A stretch of DNA of 64,000 nucleotides, from contig NZ_AP025463.1 in the NCBI RefSeq assembly GCF_024347335.1, positions 3,410,001 through 3,474,000 on the forward strand. Reading direction: 5' to 3'. This DNA is from Vibrio celticus (lineage in GTDB: Bacteria > Pseudomonadota > Gammaproteobacteria > Enterobacterales > Vibrionaceae). The notes under the pieces were generated by a model that saw nothing but the letters and a program-made list of their open reading frames with translations, was not told the DNA's origin and did no database searches. This document shows, piece after piece, positions 1-8,917 of the stretch; the first letter of the stretch is position 1, and each line of letters begins with the position of its first letter. The translations under genes and the position numbers were made by a program.

Positions 1-727
1 CTCCTTCAGTAACAACCTTATAAAGCGCTCTAGCGTGATCCTCAACGTATAGCCAATCACGAATTTGCATACCATCACCGTATACAGGTAGTGGCTTGCC
101 CTCTAAGGCATTTAAGATCATTAATGGGATGAGTTTTTCAGGGAAGTGATATGGTCCATAATTATTCGAACAATTTGTAACTATTGTTGGTAAACCATAG
201 GTTCTTAGCCATGATCGAACAAGGTGATCACTAGAAGCTTTAGATGCAGAGTATGGACTAGATGGTTCATAAGAGGTTGTTTCTGTAAACAGATCTTCAG
301 TACCTTCCAAGTCTCCATAAACTTCATCAGTTGATATGTGATGGAAACGAAACGCCTTCTTTTTATCTTCACTCAAGTCATTCCAATACGAGCGCGTTGC
401 TTCCAATAAAGTATAAGTACCTACGATATTAGTCTCAATGAAGGCGGCAGGGCCATCAATTGAGCGATCGACATGTGACTCCGCCGCTAAGTGCATCACC
501 ACATCTGGTTTATGCTCCAAAAATAAACGATCCAGCTCTAAACGGTCACAAATATCTACTTTTTCAAAGCAGTAGCGATCATGGCTGGCAACCTCTGAAA
601 GAGACTCTAAATTTCCGGCGTATGTCAGCTTATCTACATTAATAACCGAACTTTCAGTGTGATGAATAATATGACGAATAACTGCAGAGCCTATAAAACC
701 GGCACCACCTGTAACTAAAAATTTCAT
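1..727 (-). CDS. rfbB: dTDP-glucose 4,6-dehydratase (3' end outside window)
   Basis: Converts dTDP-D-glucose to dTDP-4-keto-6-deoxyglucose, an early step toward dTDP-rhamnose and related sugars for LPS or O-antigen. Reading the minus strand from the ATG at 727 gives MKFLVTGGAGFIGSAVIRH, with the Rossmann NAD-binding GGAGFIG motif, then HLAAESHVDRS, STDEVYGDLEG and the catalytic YSASK (YxxxK), all typical of the short-chain dehydrogenase family RfbB/RmlB. About 242 of the usual ~355 residues are present; the C-terminus lies beyond base 1. It is separated from kdkA by about 90 bases on the same strand. Family assignment is firm; the final sugar product is not shown here. Confidence 0.93.
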   Translation of the reverse strand, partial: MKFLVTGGAGFIGSAVIRHIIHHTESSVINVDKLTYAGNLESLSEVASHDRYCFEKVDICDRLELDRLFLEHKPDVVMHLAAESHVDRSIDGPAAFIETNIVGTYTLLEATRSYWNDLSEDKKKAFRFHHISTDEVYGDLEGTEDLFTETTSYEPSSPYSASKASSDHLVRSWLRTYGLPTIVTNCSNNYGPYHFPEKLIPLMILNALEGKPLPVYGDGMQIRDWLYVEDHARALYKVVTEG

Positions 728-819
728 GTTATTTTCCCTAAAGTACTCATTAAGCGCAGTGCTTCTAATGTTAAATTCTATTTATCTAAGTACTTCGACT
801 ACAAAATGATTTGATTCTC

Positions 820-1527
820 TTAAACGCTTCGATATCCTTCGAGCAACTCTTGAAAGTCACTTTCTTGCCACTGAATATTGCGCTTGTTTACTTCTTTTAA
901 AAATGAGCGTTTAAGGCGCTCTAAATTCTTCGTTTTCCAATGACAGCCTGCCATCTCCTGGCACTTATCAAAGTCAATAATCCATATTTTATCATTCATA
1001 TCGATAAGAATATTGTGGATGTTTAAATCTGTGTGATTAATCTGTGCTTTGTGCATTTTAGCGATTTCCACACCAATTGCATAATACGCAACATCAGACA
1101 ATGATTGTTTTTCAAGAATTCCCACTAAATCTCTAGCATTCGGGATCTTTTCACTCAAAAGATCCGCTTGGTAGGTAATACTATTTTTCACTACTCGAGC
1201 GGCAATCGGCTTAGGTACATTCACACCGGCCTCTCTCAGTAGCTTCAGCAACTCAAACTCTTGATAGCTTCGAGTTTCCTTGTCGCCAAAGTACAAATAG
1301 CTGTCTTCTACAAGCTTGCCAAATAGGCCACCACGACGGTAATGGCGCAATGCTGCTTGAATAGTGCCTAACTCAACAAACCACGTCGTACCACGCCCCG
1401 TGGCGCTCCCTATGATTTTATTTTGTTGCTGCCAATACTCAGCGTCAAAGGCATGCTTTGCCTGATCCTGTGAAATTAATGATTCGTCAAACCAAATCAC
1501 TTGATTGTCAAAGTTAAGCGTTTGCAT
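820..1527 (-). CDS. kdkA: 3-deoxy-D-manno-octulosonic acid (Kdo) kinase
   Basis: ATP-dependent kinase that phosphorylates the single Kdo residue of the LPS inner core, a modification known from Vibrio and Haemophilus. The 235-residue protein has a kinase-like fold signature: a catalytic loop HTDLNIHNILID near residue 165 and a metal-binding IWIIDFDKC near residue 182. Length matches the KdkA family (~235-240). It is divergent from the heptosyltransferase-family gene at 1619 with a ~90-base spacer holding both promoters, which fits a core-LPS locus. Confidence 0.92.
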   Translation of the reverse strand: MQTLNFDNQVIWFDESLISQDQAKHAFDAEYWQQQNKIIGSATGRGTTWFVELGTIQAALRHYRRGGLFGKLVEDSYLYFGDKETRSYQEFELLKLLREAGVNVPKPIAARVVKNSITYQADLLSEKIPNARDLVGILEKQSLSDVAYYAIGVEIAKMHKAQINHTDLNIHNILIDMNDKIWIIDFDKCQEMAGCHWKTKNLERLKRSFLKEVNKRNIQWQESDFQELLEGYRSV

Positions 1528-1618
1528 CCTATCTACCTACTTAATTGCTTAGTTTTATTTTACATTCCCCTAGCCCAACTGCATAATTCTTATTAATCAA
1601 TTTGATAGAGTTCACTTC

Positions 1619-2677
1619 ATGCCTTTGTTCGAATCTGCCCCTAAATCACTCTGTATTTTGCGACTTTCAGCGATAGGTGACGTGTGCAACACCATCGCCA
1701 CTGTTCAAGCAATTCAAAAGCAATGGCCTGCTACCAAGATTACTTGGATCACCGGAAAGTTAGAAGCTCAATTACTCGCTGCAATTGAAGGCGTGGAAGT
1801 GCTCACCTTTGACAAAAAAGCGGGCCTTGAAGGCTACAAGTCGCTGTGGCGGCAGCTCAAAGGTCGTGAGTTTGATGCGCTACTTCATATGCAATACGCA
1901 CTTCGTGCAAGCTTTGCCACTCTGGGTATCAAGGCAAAATACAAACTCGGGTTTGCGGCCGATCGCAGTCAAGATTTTCAGACGTTATTTACCAATACCA
2001 AAGTGAGCTCGCCCTCATCTCTGCATGTCGCAGATGGATTGATGGCCTTTGCTCATAAGATTGGTGTACCTCAATCTGAGCTATCTTGGTATTTGTCTTA
2101 TTCTGAAGAAGACAAGGCTTGGGCGGAGACAAAGCTAGACTCAGAGAAACCCAACTTATTATTGGTTCCCGGAGCGAGTAAAGCATACAAGAACTGGAAT
2201 ACTGAAGGGTATGTTGACGTAATTAACCATGCAAGGGGAACTGGTTGGAACGTTATACTAGCAGGTAGCCCTGCGAAAGTTGAAATAGACCTAGCAGAAG
2301 AGATACAGAGAAAACTAACAGAACCTTGTCTGAACTTAGTTGGAGAAAGTTCAATCATGCAAATGTTAGCGTTGATTGATAAAGTAAATATGGTAATAGC
2401 TCCAGATACGGGTCCAACACACATGGCTAATGCTATGGAAACACCAGTGATTGGCCTCTATGCACACCATAACCCAAAACGAGTAGGGCCATATCATTAC
2501 CTCAACTATGTTGTATCAGTTTATGAAGAAGCCATTTTCTCTGAGACAGGGAAACAAAGCCAAGATCTCGACTGGCGAACTCGCGTCAAAGACAAAAGTG
2601 CAATGGATCAGATTCCATCATCTAAAGTAATTGAAAGATTCAACTGTGTCGCTGACAACATTCTTAATAAAAAATAG
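1619..2677 (+). CDS. Glycosyltransferase family 9 (heptosyltransferase-like)
   Basis: Likely transfers an ADP-heptose to the LPS inner core at the cytoplasmic face. The 352 residues open with the family start SLCILRLSAIGDVCNTIAT and carry the C-terminal nucleotide-sugar signature IAPDTGPTHMANAMETPVIG near residues 260-280, followed by HHNPKRVGPY. Both are typical of the WaaC/WaaF/WaaQ group. It is the first gene of a plus-strand run of LPS genes and stops eight bases before the next one. Which heptosyltransferase it is (a WaaQ-like third enzyme is plausible) cannot be decided here. Confidence 0.85.
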   Translation: MPLFESAPKSLCILRLSAIGDVCNTIATVQAIQKQWPATKITWITGKLEAQLLAAIEGVEVLTFDKKAGLEGYKSLWRQLKGREFDALLHMQYALRASFATLGIKAKYKLGFAADRSQDFQTLFTNTKVSSPSSLHVADGLMAFAHKIGVPQSELSWYLSYSEEDKAWAETKLDSEKPNLLLVPGASKAYKNWNTEGYVDVINHARGTGWNVILAGSPAKVEIDLAEEIQRKLTEPCLNLVGESSIMQMLALIDKVNMVIAPDTGPTHMANAMETPVIGLYAHHNPKRVGPYHYLNYVVSVYEEAIFSETGKQSQDLDWRTRVKDKSAMDQIPSSKVIERFNCVADNILNKK

Positions 2678-2685
2678 GTTAACCG

Positions 2686-3468
2686 ATGATAACAGGCGTA
2701 GTAATAACTCTAAATGAAGAAAAAAATGTTGAAGAATGCATCCTTTCATTACAAAGAGTATGTAATGAAGTGATTATTGTTGATTCAGAAAGCACAGATA
2801 ATACGGTGGAGTTAGCCTCTCAACTCGGCGCAAAGGTAATATCACAACCTTATCTAGGTGATGGTATCCAAAAAAACGTAGGTTTAGACTATGCTAGTAA
2901 CGATTGGATACTCAGTATTGACGCTGATGAGCGTCTCACCGATAAGTGTGTAGACTCAATCAACGCACTTAACCTAAAACAAACCGAACATGATGCATTT
3001 GCATTTCGTCGACGTAACTACATTGGCAGTCGCTGGATTAAACAGTGCGGTTGGTACCCTGATTTTTGTATCCGTTTGTATAATAGAAATAAAACTCGCT
3101 TTTCTGCTGTTAAACAACATGCATCAGTGCAAGCAAATAACCCTTGCCAACTTGATGCAGACCTAATTCATTATTCATTCGAAAACCTTGGACAACTTTT
3201 CGCTAAGCCGGGGAGAGACTTTAGTGGACGAGCAGCAAAAATAATGTATCAAAAAGGTAAAAGAGCAAACTCGATGTCACCATTTATTCATGGTTTAAGT
3301 GCTTTCATTCGAAAGTTTGTTTTTCAAAAAGGTTTCTTAGGGGGCACTGATGGGATGACAGTAGCGTTAAGCTCTGCGGTGAATAGCTATTTAAAATATG
3401 CCAAACTGCTAGAGATGCAACGCGATCCAACAGTCTTAGAGAAAACTGACTTCAATAAGGTCTGGTAG
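2686..3468 (+). CDS. Glycosyltransferase family 2, WaaE/KdtX-like
   Basis: Probable LPS core beta-glycosyltransferase. The 260-residue protein starts with the GT2 nucleotide-binding region TGVVITLNEEKNVEECI, then IIVDSESTDNT and the metal-binding stretch WILSIDADERL (DxD-type) near residues 75-90. The later part contains AKPGRDFSGRAAKIMYQKGK and a basic, hydrophobic C-terminal half that may associate with the membrane. The resemblance is to WaaE/KdtX proteins, which often sit beside coaD. It lies between two other glycosyltransferase genes with 1-8-base spacings, so they are probably co-transcribed. The sugar specificity is unknown. Confidence 0.85.
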   Translation: MITGVVITLNEEKNVEECILSLQRVCNEVIIVDSESTDNTVELASQLGAKVISQPYLGDGIQKNVGLDYASNDWILSIDADERLTDKCVDSINALNLKQTEHDAFAFRRRNYIGSRWIKQCGWYPDFCIRLYNRNKTRFSAVKQHASVQANNPCQLDADLIHYSFENLGQLFAKPGRDFSGRAAKIMYQKGKRANSMSPFIHGLSAFIRKFVFQKGFLGGTDGMTVALSSAVNSYLKYAKLLEMQRDPTVLEKTDFNKVW

Positions 3469-3469
3469 A

Positions 3470-4528
3470 ATGCAGATCTGTCACGTTAACTTAGCGTCAG
3501 GCTATCATGGAGGAGAAAACCAAACTCTCACTTTGATCAAACATCAAATAGAGCTAGGGTACTCACTTACGGTAGTTGCTAACCCCACTAGTCCTTTTTA
3601 TACCGCAGTTAATCAACTGAGCTGTAAATTGGTACCGTCAACACACTTCCTAAAAGAGCATTCTAGATCTATTACTGATGGCTGCGCGCTAATTCATGTA
3701 CATGAAGGAAGAGCTATCTATTGGGCATTAATTCAAAGTATGCTCTATAGAATCCCATATATAGTTACACGCCGAATTGACAACTCTCTTAAGAAAAGGT
3801 TTTTTTCAAATCTAGCTTATTCAAGAGCTTCTTCGATTGTAGGCCTAAGTTCAGAAATAGTTAACGAGATCAAAGATAAATATCCTCATAAGGCTGTCTA
3901 TAAAATTGCAAGTTCTCCGGTGAGTTACGACGTTAATGACCGGAACCTTGAAAAGTTAAAGCAACGATTTGAGAACAAGTTCCTAATTATCCACGCTGCA
4001 AATATGGTTAAACACAAGGCATTTGATGTCTCTATAAAAGCTATGAAACAGCTATCTGAGGCCCATGCTCATATACACCTTGCGCTTCTCGGCGATGGCA
4101 AGGAGCGAGATAATTTAGAGAGGATAGCTAATGGTGCCACGAATATCAGCTTTGAAGGTAAACAATCGAACATGGGGGATTGGTTTGCGGCCGCACAATT
4201 ACAAATACACCCATCACATAGTGAAGGTTTAGGCTCTGTCATCTTGGAGGGTATTAAAGCTGGACTGCCTGTAATTGCTACAAATACAGGGGGGATACCA
4301 GATATAATTACTCATGGAGCGAGCGGCTTACTCATAGATACAAATGACCCGATAGCTTTAGCGAAAGCTATTATAGAAGTTGAACAAAGCGCAAGTCTTC
4401 AAGCAAAGCTGATAATTGGTGGACAAGAGAAGATAAAGACTTTTGATATTGGCTCTGCAGCTCAAAAATACGAAAAGATTTATAACAAGGTTAAAAATGA
4501 AACATGTAATTTACCCAGGGACCTTTGA
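3470..4528 (+). CDS. Glycosyltransferase family 4 (group 1)
   Basis: Retaining glycosyltransferase expected to add a sugar to the LPS core. In the 352 residues an N-terminal GYHGGENQTL glycine-rich loop and a C-terminal GT-B half can be seen: FLIIHAANMVKHKAFDV, LLGDGKERDNLE, and the donor-binding HPSHSEGLGSVILEGIKAGL with the EGLG..xLEG acid pair, followed by ATNTGGIPDII. It starts one base after the preceding gene and its last 32 bases overlap the coaD start, so translation may be coupled. Acceptor and donor sugars are not determinable from sequence. Confidence 0.85.
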   Translation: MQICHVNLASGYHGGENQTLTLIKHQIELGYSLTVVANPTSPFYTAVNQLSCKLVPSTHFLKEHSRSITDGCALIHVHEGRAIYWALIQSMLYRIPYIVTRRIDNSLKKRFFSNLAYSRASSIVGLSSEIVNEIKDKYPHKAVYKIASSPVSYDVNDRNLEKLKQRFENKFLIIHAANMVKHKAFDVSIKAMKQLSEAHAHIHLALLGDGKERDNLERIANGATNISFEGKQSNMGDWFAAAQLQIHPSHSEGLGSVILEGIKAGLPVIATNTGGIPDIITHGASGLLIDTNDPIALAKAIIEVEQSASLQAKLIIGGQEKIKTFDIGSAAQKYEKIYNKVKNETCNLPRDL

Positions 4529-4976
4529 TCCCCTAACTAATGGACATCTTGATATCATCGAGCGCACATCTAGTATGTTTGATTCCCTAGTTATAGGGGT
4601 GGCCGCAAGCCCATCAAAGAACACCATGTTTAGCCTAAATGAGAGAGTCAATCTAGTTCAAGAGTCATGTAAGCATCTCACAAATGTATCCGTTGTGGGC
4701 TTTAGTGGCTTACTAGTAGATTTCGCGAGAGAACAAGAAGCAAATATTCTAATTCGAGGCTTACGCACTACTATGGACTTTGAGTATGAGTTTGGTTTAA
4801 CTAGTATGTATAGAAAGCTCCTTCCTGAGCTTGAAAGTATTTTCTTAACCCCAAGTGAAGAGTATGCATTTCTTTCATCAACAATCGTCCGAGAAGTTGC
4901 AATACATAAAGGAAATGTCGCTCAATTTGTACCTTCTCCTGTTAATCAAGCTCTCTTACACAAGCTAAAGTCATGA
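4497..4976 (+). CDS. coaD: Phosphopantetheine adenylyltransferase
   Basis: Penultimate step of coenzyme A synthesis: 4'-phosphopantetheine + ATP to dephospho-CoA. The start at 4497 gives MKHVIYPGTFDPLTNGHLD, with the nucleotidyltransferase TxxGH motif (TNGH), RGLRTTMDFEYEF and the C-terminal SSTIVRE substrate-binding motif. The product is 159 residues, the family's usual length; the longer open frame from 4443 would add 18 residues that do not belong to it. It overlaps the preceding glycosyltransferase by 32 bases and the next gene by ATGA, so this essential enzyme is embedded in the LPS operon, a position also known for E. coli coaD (kdtB). Confidence 0.96.
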   Translation: MKHVIYPGTFDPLTNGHLDIIERTSSMFDSLVIGVAASPSKNTMFSLNERVNLVQESCKHLTNVSVVGFSGLLVDFAREQEANILIRGLRTTMDFEYEFGLTSMYRKLLPELESIFLTPSEEYAFLSSTIVREVAIHKGNVAQFVPSPVNQALLHKLKS

Positions 4977-5908
4977 GAAAATTAAAGTATTACTTATCAA
5001 ATAGTTTATTTACTATTTTACCTGCTGTTGTTTTTCGCCAATACGCAAAAAAAACTTTAGATTCTGTATGTAAATACGATCAAAATTATATTCAACAACG
5101 CGTTGATTATTATTGTAAACTTCAGTCCAACTTTAATTTTTCTGAAAAAAACTCAACACTCGTACAACACTTCACGAAGACAGGTGGCACAACTTATTAC
5201 TATGATTTACTCAAAGTCGTTAAAGCTTTTCCCAGTAAATATGCATTTAACTATGTAAATGGTGATGTAACTACTGTCCCCAAAGAACCTAGTTTTTTAA
5301 AAAGTCGTCCAATCGATGGGGATAATGATAACTCGATCATCCTCAAGCTCAACGCTATTAGACACTACTTATTTATAGAGAAAGATAAACCATATAAGAG
5401 TAAGAAGAATATGGCTGTTTGGCGTGGAGCAGGATTTCGCCCGAACCGAAGTATACTACTAGAAAAATATTTCGGACATCCAAAATGTAATTTGGGCCGA
5501 GTTGATGAACATTTGGCTAAAGGAGAACAACGCAAATACCTAACAAAGCCAATGACGATTGTTCAGCAACTTGAATATCGCTATATACTCAGCCTTGAAG
5601 GGAAAGATGTTGCCACGAACTTAAAGTGGATCATGTCTTCAAATTCCCTTTGCATTACGCCTAAACTCAAATATGAAACCTGGTTTATGGAAGGGAGACT
5701 CCAACCAGGTATCCACTACGTTGAAGTAAAAGATGATTTCTCAGATCTAATTGAAAAAATAGAATATTATGATAAACACCCTAATGAAGCAGAGCTGATT
5801 ATTAAAAATGCTAACCAGTGGGTAAACCAATTCAGAGACCAAAAGCGAGAGCGCTTGATTTCACTTCTGGTAGCGAAAAAGTACTTCGAGAAATCTGGGC
5901 AAATATAA
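4973..5908 (+). CDS. Glycosyltransferase family 90 (CAP10-like) LPS-modifying protein
   Basis: Probable LPS-modifying sugar transferase. The 311-residue protein shows the features of GT90/CAP10-domain proteins: an N-terminal hydrophobic stretch (residues 8-22), AVWRGAGFRPNRSILLEKYF near residue 150, and a C-terminal region with LSLEGKDVATNLKWIMSSNS, then ETWFMEGRLQPGIHYVEVK. The central motif GKD..TNLKW..SSNS is the most recognisable. It overlaps coaD by four bases (ATGA) and ends the plus-strand LPS run; mutM faces it 24 bases downstream. Codon usage is visibly AT-rich (many AAA, AAT, TAT codons), suggesting a variable, possibly imported LPS gene. Confidence 0.8.
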   Translation: MRKLKYYLSNSLFTILPAVVFRQYAKKTLDSVCKYDQNYIQQRVDYYCKLQSNFNFSEKNSTLVQHFTKTGGTTYYYDLLKVVKAFPSKYAFNYVNGDVTTVPKEPSFLKSRPIDGDNDNSIILKLNAIRHYLFIEKDKPYKSKKNMAVWRGAGFRPNRSILLEKYFGHPKCNLGRVDEHLAKGEQRKYLTKPMTIVQQLEYRYILSLEGKDVATNLKWIMSSNSLCITPKLKYETWFMEGRLQPGIHYVEVKDDFSDLIEKIEYYDKHPNEAELIIKNANQWVNQFRDQKRERLISLLVAKKYFEKSGQI

Positions 5909-5932
5909 CTTTGCCCTCTTCCTCTCAAGCAT

Positions 5933-6742
5933 CTATTTCTGACACTCCTTGCAAAAAAACGTGTTCCTCTGCCCTATTTTTAGTTCTTGAATCAGAGCTT
6001 CACAATTAGGGCACTTTTCACCTGCTTTGCCATACACTTGTAGTTCTTGGGCAAAGTACCCGGGCTTGCCATCTGCTTGTGCGAAATCTTTTAAGGTAGT
6101 ACCGCCTTGTTTAATGGCGGTGGCGAGCACTTGTTTGATCTCTTTGGTCAACAAGGCCCACTCTGCTTTTGTCACTTTACTTGCCGGGCGCAAAGGGCTA
6201 ATACGTGAAGCAAATAGCGCTTCGTTGGCGTAGATATTTCCGACACCCACCACCACTTTGTTGTCCATGATGAATTGCTTCACGGCCACTTTACGTTTTT
6301 CTGCCTTCTCGGCTATGTACTCGGCGTTGAAGTCGTCAGTGAGCGGCTCAGGACCAGAGCCAAGTAGTACAGTATGTATCTCATCAGGCGCTGACCATAG
6401 CCATGCACCAAAGCGGCGCGGATCGTTATAGCGCAATACTTTACCGTTGGTGAGCTTAAGATCCACGTGATCGTGCTTGGCTGCTGGGAAATCAGCGTCT
6501 AATACGCGCAGTGAGCCAGACATACCGAGGTGAACTATAGCTGTGCCCATATCGGTTTCAATCAATAGGTACTTTGCGCGACGTGAGATAGAGCGAATCA
6601 CCTGCCCTTCTAATCGCTTAAGTTCTTGAGGAATATCCCAACGCAGCTTAGGCGTGCGAAAGGTAAGCGTTTTAATGGTCTCGCCGACTAAATGAGGTGA
6701 GATCCCCATACGGCTTACTTCGACTTCGGGTAATTCAGGCAT
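5933..6742 (-). CDS. mutM: Formamidopyrimidine-DNA glycosylase
   Basis: Base-excision repair glycosylase/AP lyase removing 8-oxoguanine and Fapy lesions. The 269-residue protein has the catalytic N-terminus PELPEVEV (Pro2 nucleophile after Met removal, Glu3), the beta-F loop region IVHLGMSGSLR, the helix-two-turn-helix NKVVVGVGNIYANEALF, and a C-terminal zinc finger CPNCEALIQ..CKECQK with four cysteines. Length is normal (269-271). The start lies two bases after the stop of the upstream minus-strand gene, so the two are probably translated from one message. Confidence 0.97.
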   Translation of the reverse strand: MPELPEVEVSRMGISPHLVGETIKTLTFRTPKLRWDIPQELKRLEGQVIRSISRRAKYLLIETDMGTAIVHLGMSGSLRVLDADFPAAKHDHVDLKLTNGKVLRYNDPRRFGAWLWSAPDEIHTVLLGSGPEPLTDDFNAEYIAEKAEKRKVAVKQFIMDNKVVVGVGNIYANEALFASRISPLRPASKVTKAEWALLTKEIKQVLATAIKQGGTTLKDFAQADGKPGYFAQELQVYGKAGEKCPNCEALIQELKIGQRNTFFCKECQK

Positions 6743-6744
6743 AG

Positions 6745-7329
6745 TCAGTCATCCGATTTAGGTGATTTGTCTGGTATAGATAGCTTGTCTGCTTTAAAGA
6801 GATGGTCTGATTTAAATGAATCTTCTGAGCCAAAGCTTGGAAACAAGTAGCTCTCTTCAATAGACACCGCCAACCACTGATCATTCCAGTTTTTTAACAA
6901 CCAGAACTCAGGTAATTGATAATAGGTAATACGTTGAGGCTCTTCTTGGTCTTGATACCATACTTCGATGGTGTGTGGTGTGTTTAACCGAGGCGTAAGG
7001 TCTGTGTAGGTCTGTGAGTCGACTTCCGTGCCCACAAGCTCTTTCCAACGTTGTGACAACTCTTGTGCATTGGCAGTTTGAGGAAGTTTTGTCTCTTTAA
7101 ATTGATAAACCCATTGATTGTCTTGTTGAATGACAGACCACTTAGCAAAGTGCAACGCTTGAAGCTCTGCTGTTGGGTTCAGGAGATAAGGATAAGGGCT
7201 GCTGACCGTAATTTCAGGTTCGGGCTCGATCAAATAAGCTTTGATCAATGTTGGAAGGTTTAACACCCCAATAAAAGCAATCACACTGAACATGAGTATG
7301 TTGTTCCATCGGCGTCCACGATATCTCAT
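6745..7329 (-). CDS. Hypothetical protein with one N-terminal membrane segment
   Basis: I do not recognise a named family. The 194-residue product begins with a short basic cytoplasmic stretch (MRYRGRRWNN), one hydrophobic helix (about residues 11-33), then a predicted periplasmic soluble domain rich in Trp, Gln and acidic residues, with a low-complexity serine/lysine/aspartate tail. It is directly upstream of mutM (two-base gap) and downstream of rpmB-rpmG on the same strand. A membrane-anchored periplasmic protein is the safest description. There is no sign of a frameshift or truncation. Confidence 0.7.
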   Translation of the reverse strand: MRYRGRRWNNILMFSVIAFIGVLNLPTLIKAYLIEPEPEITVSSPYPYLLNPTAELQALHFAKWSVIQQDNQWVYQFKETKLPQTANAQELSQRWKELVGTEVDSQTYTDLTPRLNTPHTIEVWYQDQEEPQRITYYQLPEFWLLKNWNDQWLAVSIEESYLFPSFGSEDSFKSDHLFKADKLSIPDKSPKSDD

Positions 7330-7464
7330 CTGATTCTGCTCATCTAACCTATTGAGTGTTCAGTATATCGTGAAAACGGCCATGTTTTCTATGTTGCACG
7401 GTTTTCTATCTATCAGGCGCTATATCAAGCAAGAGCAATTGAGTTGCTCAAATTTTAGATATAA

Positions 7465-7491
7465 AAAAACCCAGCTATAAGCTGGGTTTTT
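7465..7491 (-). terminator. Rho-independent terminator after rpmG
   Basis: The inverted repeat AAAACCCAGCTTATAGCTGGGTTTT is followed by a T-run on the minus strand. It lies about 40 bases past the rpmG stop and would end the rpmB-rpmG transcript. The sequence is nearly symmetric, with T-runs on both sides. Confidence 0.85.
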
Positions 7492-7532
7492 AATTTATTC
7501 TTCTATAAAAGAAGAGACAAAGGGGCTATCAA

Positions 7533-7700
7533 TTACTTGATTTTAGCTTCTTTGTACATAACGTGCTGGCGAACTACTGGATCAAACTTTTTGATCTCAA
7601 ATTTGCCTGGCATGTTACGCTTGTTCTTGTCAGTTGTGTAGAAGTGACCAGTTCCAGCAGAAGATACTAGACGGATTTTCTCACGAATGCCTTTAGCCAT
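7533..7700 (-). CDS. rpmG: 50S ribosomal protein L33
   Basis: Small structural protein of the large ribosomal subunit. The minus strand encodes 55 residues beginning MAKGIREKIRLVSSAGTGHF and ending HVMYKEAKIK, the usual length for L33. It lacks the CxxC zinc pairs of the C+ form, as gammaproteobacterial L33 does. It lies 13 bases downstream of rpmB, forming the standard rpmB-rpmG operon. Confidence 0.97.
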   Translation of the reverse strand: MAKGIREKIRLVSSAGTGHFYTTDKNKRNMPGKFEIKKFDPVVRQHVMYKEAKIK

Positions 7701-7713
7701 TGCTTAATTCCTC

Positions 7714-7950
7714 TTAAACGTTTTCGCCACGTGCACGGATATCAACAAGAACAGCATCGATGCCTTTCTTATCAATAATACGCATGCCTTTAGCAGTTAG
7801 ACGTAGTTTAACAAAACGTTTTTCGCTCTCTACCCAGAAACGGTGAGTTTGTAGGTTCGGCAGAAAACGACGCTTGGTAGCATTGCGTGCGTGTGAACGG
7901 TTGTTACCCGTTACTGGACGCTTACCAGTTACTTGACATACTCGGGACAT
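7714..7950 (-). CDS. rpmB: 50S ribosomal protein L28
   Basis: Large-subunit ribosomal protein. The 78-residue product starts MSRVCQVTGKRPVTGNNRSH and ends VDIRARGENV, the normal L28 length and ends for gammaproteobacteria. First gene of the rpmB-rpmG operon; a strong sigma-70 promoter sits about 120 bases upstream (8073-8101). The ~290-base region between it and radC holds this promoter and leader, with no other gene visible. Confidence 0.97.
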   Translation of the reverse strand: MSRVCQVTGKRPVTGNNRSHARNATKRRFLPNLQTHRFWVESEKRFVKLRLTAKGMRIIDKKGIDAVLVDIRARGENV

Positions 7951-8072
7951 GAATGTCTCTCCAAATCGTTTCAGCTCGATATCAACCTTGGTGGCCGAAC
8001 CTCTCTATCAATTCTGAAAATAGAGGTAAAAACCATAATGGAAAATCCATTCAAGGCTATCAAAGGTCGCGT

Positions 8073-8101
8073 ATTATACTAACTTGACATGCATTGCTCA
8101 A
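8073..8101 (-). promoter_or_regulatory. Sigma-70 promoter of rpmB-rpmG
   Basis: On the minus strand a -35 hexamer TTGAGC (8096-8101) is followed after exactly 17 bases by a perfect -10 TATAAT (8073-8078), then GCGCGACC-like G/C sequence near the start point. This predicts transcription from about 8066 and a ~115-base leader before rpmB. Hexamers and spacing are read directly; promoter activity is inferred. Confidence 0.75.
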
Positions 8102-8242
8102 GACCCGAACAGATCCTTTTTAAGGATTTCGTGATCTTTTTTTGAACAGGGCAGCTATTTGAGTAATCAGAGCTGATTTAAGGTTCTAAAATGTGGGCGG
8201 AATGATAGCAGATTTAACGCAACTAACAACCTAAAATGTGAT

Positions 8243-8917
8243 TCAAATCCATCCGCGCTCTGCAAAAGAGATAACTTCACCATCTCCAACCACAAAATGG
8301 TCGAGAATTCGGATGTCCACCAGCGCCAATGCATCGGTTAATCTACGTGTAATTCGCCTATCTGCTTGGCTTGGCTCCGCGACACCAGAAGGATGGTTGT
8401 GCGCTAGGATTAATGCTGCTGCGTTATGATGAAGTGCCCTTTTGACCACTTCTCTTGGGTAAACCGACGCTGCATCGATGGTCCCTTCAAACATGACTTC
8501 ATCCTTTATTACCCGGTTTTGATTATCTAAGAACAATATATAGAAGGCTTCTCGCTGGCGATCGCGCAACATACTCGAAAGATACAACTTGGTATGATTC
8601 GGACTGGTCAACGCGTCCCCTCGAGATAATGTCTCTGCTAGATAGCGCTGTGTCATCTCTAACACAGCCTGCAATTGAACATACTTGGCCTGCCCCATCC
8701 CTTTATGAGCACAAAACTCTTCCTGCGTTGCTGAAAAAAGATGACGGAGAGAGCCAAAGTCTTTGATCAACTTGTCGGCTAGCTCTAGAACGTTCATTCC
8801 TTGTGTACCCGTTCGAAGAAATATCGCGAGCAGCTCTGCATCAGTCAAAGAGTCTGGCCCTCTATTGAGTAACTTTTCTCTTGGCATCGACTCAACAGGC
8901 ATCTTACTTATAGGCAT
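8243..8917 (-). CDS. radC: RadC family JAB/MPN protein
   Basis: Conserved RadC (UPF0758) protein with a predicted zinc-metalloprotease-like JAB domain; its role in DNA repair is uncertain. N-terminal helix-hairpin-helix-like MPREKLLNRGPDSLTDAEL, and a C-terminal JAB motif LILAHNHPSGVAEPSQADR (HxHPSGx..D), can be seen. From the ATG at 8917 the protein is 224 residues, the usual length, and MPISKMPVESMPREKLL lines up with family N-termini. An alternative ATG at 8938 would add seven residues and has an equally weak ribosome-binding site. Divergent from coaBC. Confidence 0.92.
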   Translation of the reverse strand: MPISKMPVESMPREKLLNRGPDSLTDAELLAIFLRTGTQGMNVLELADKLIKDFGSLRHLFSATQEEFCAHKGMGQAKYVQLQAVLEMTQRYLAETLSRGDALTSPNHTKLYLSSMLRDRQREAFYILFLDNQNRVIKDEVMFEGTIDAASVYPREVVKRALHHNAAALILAHNHPSGVAEPSQADRRITRRLTDALALVDIRILDHFVVGDGEVISFAERGWI

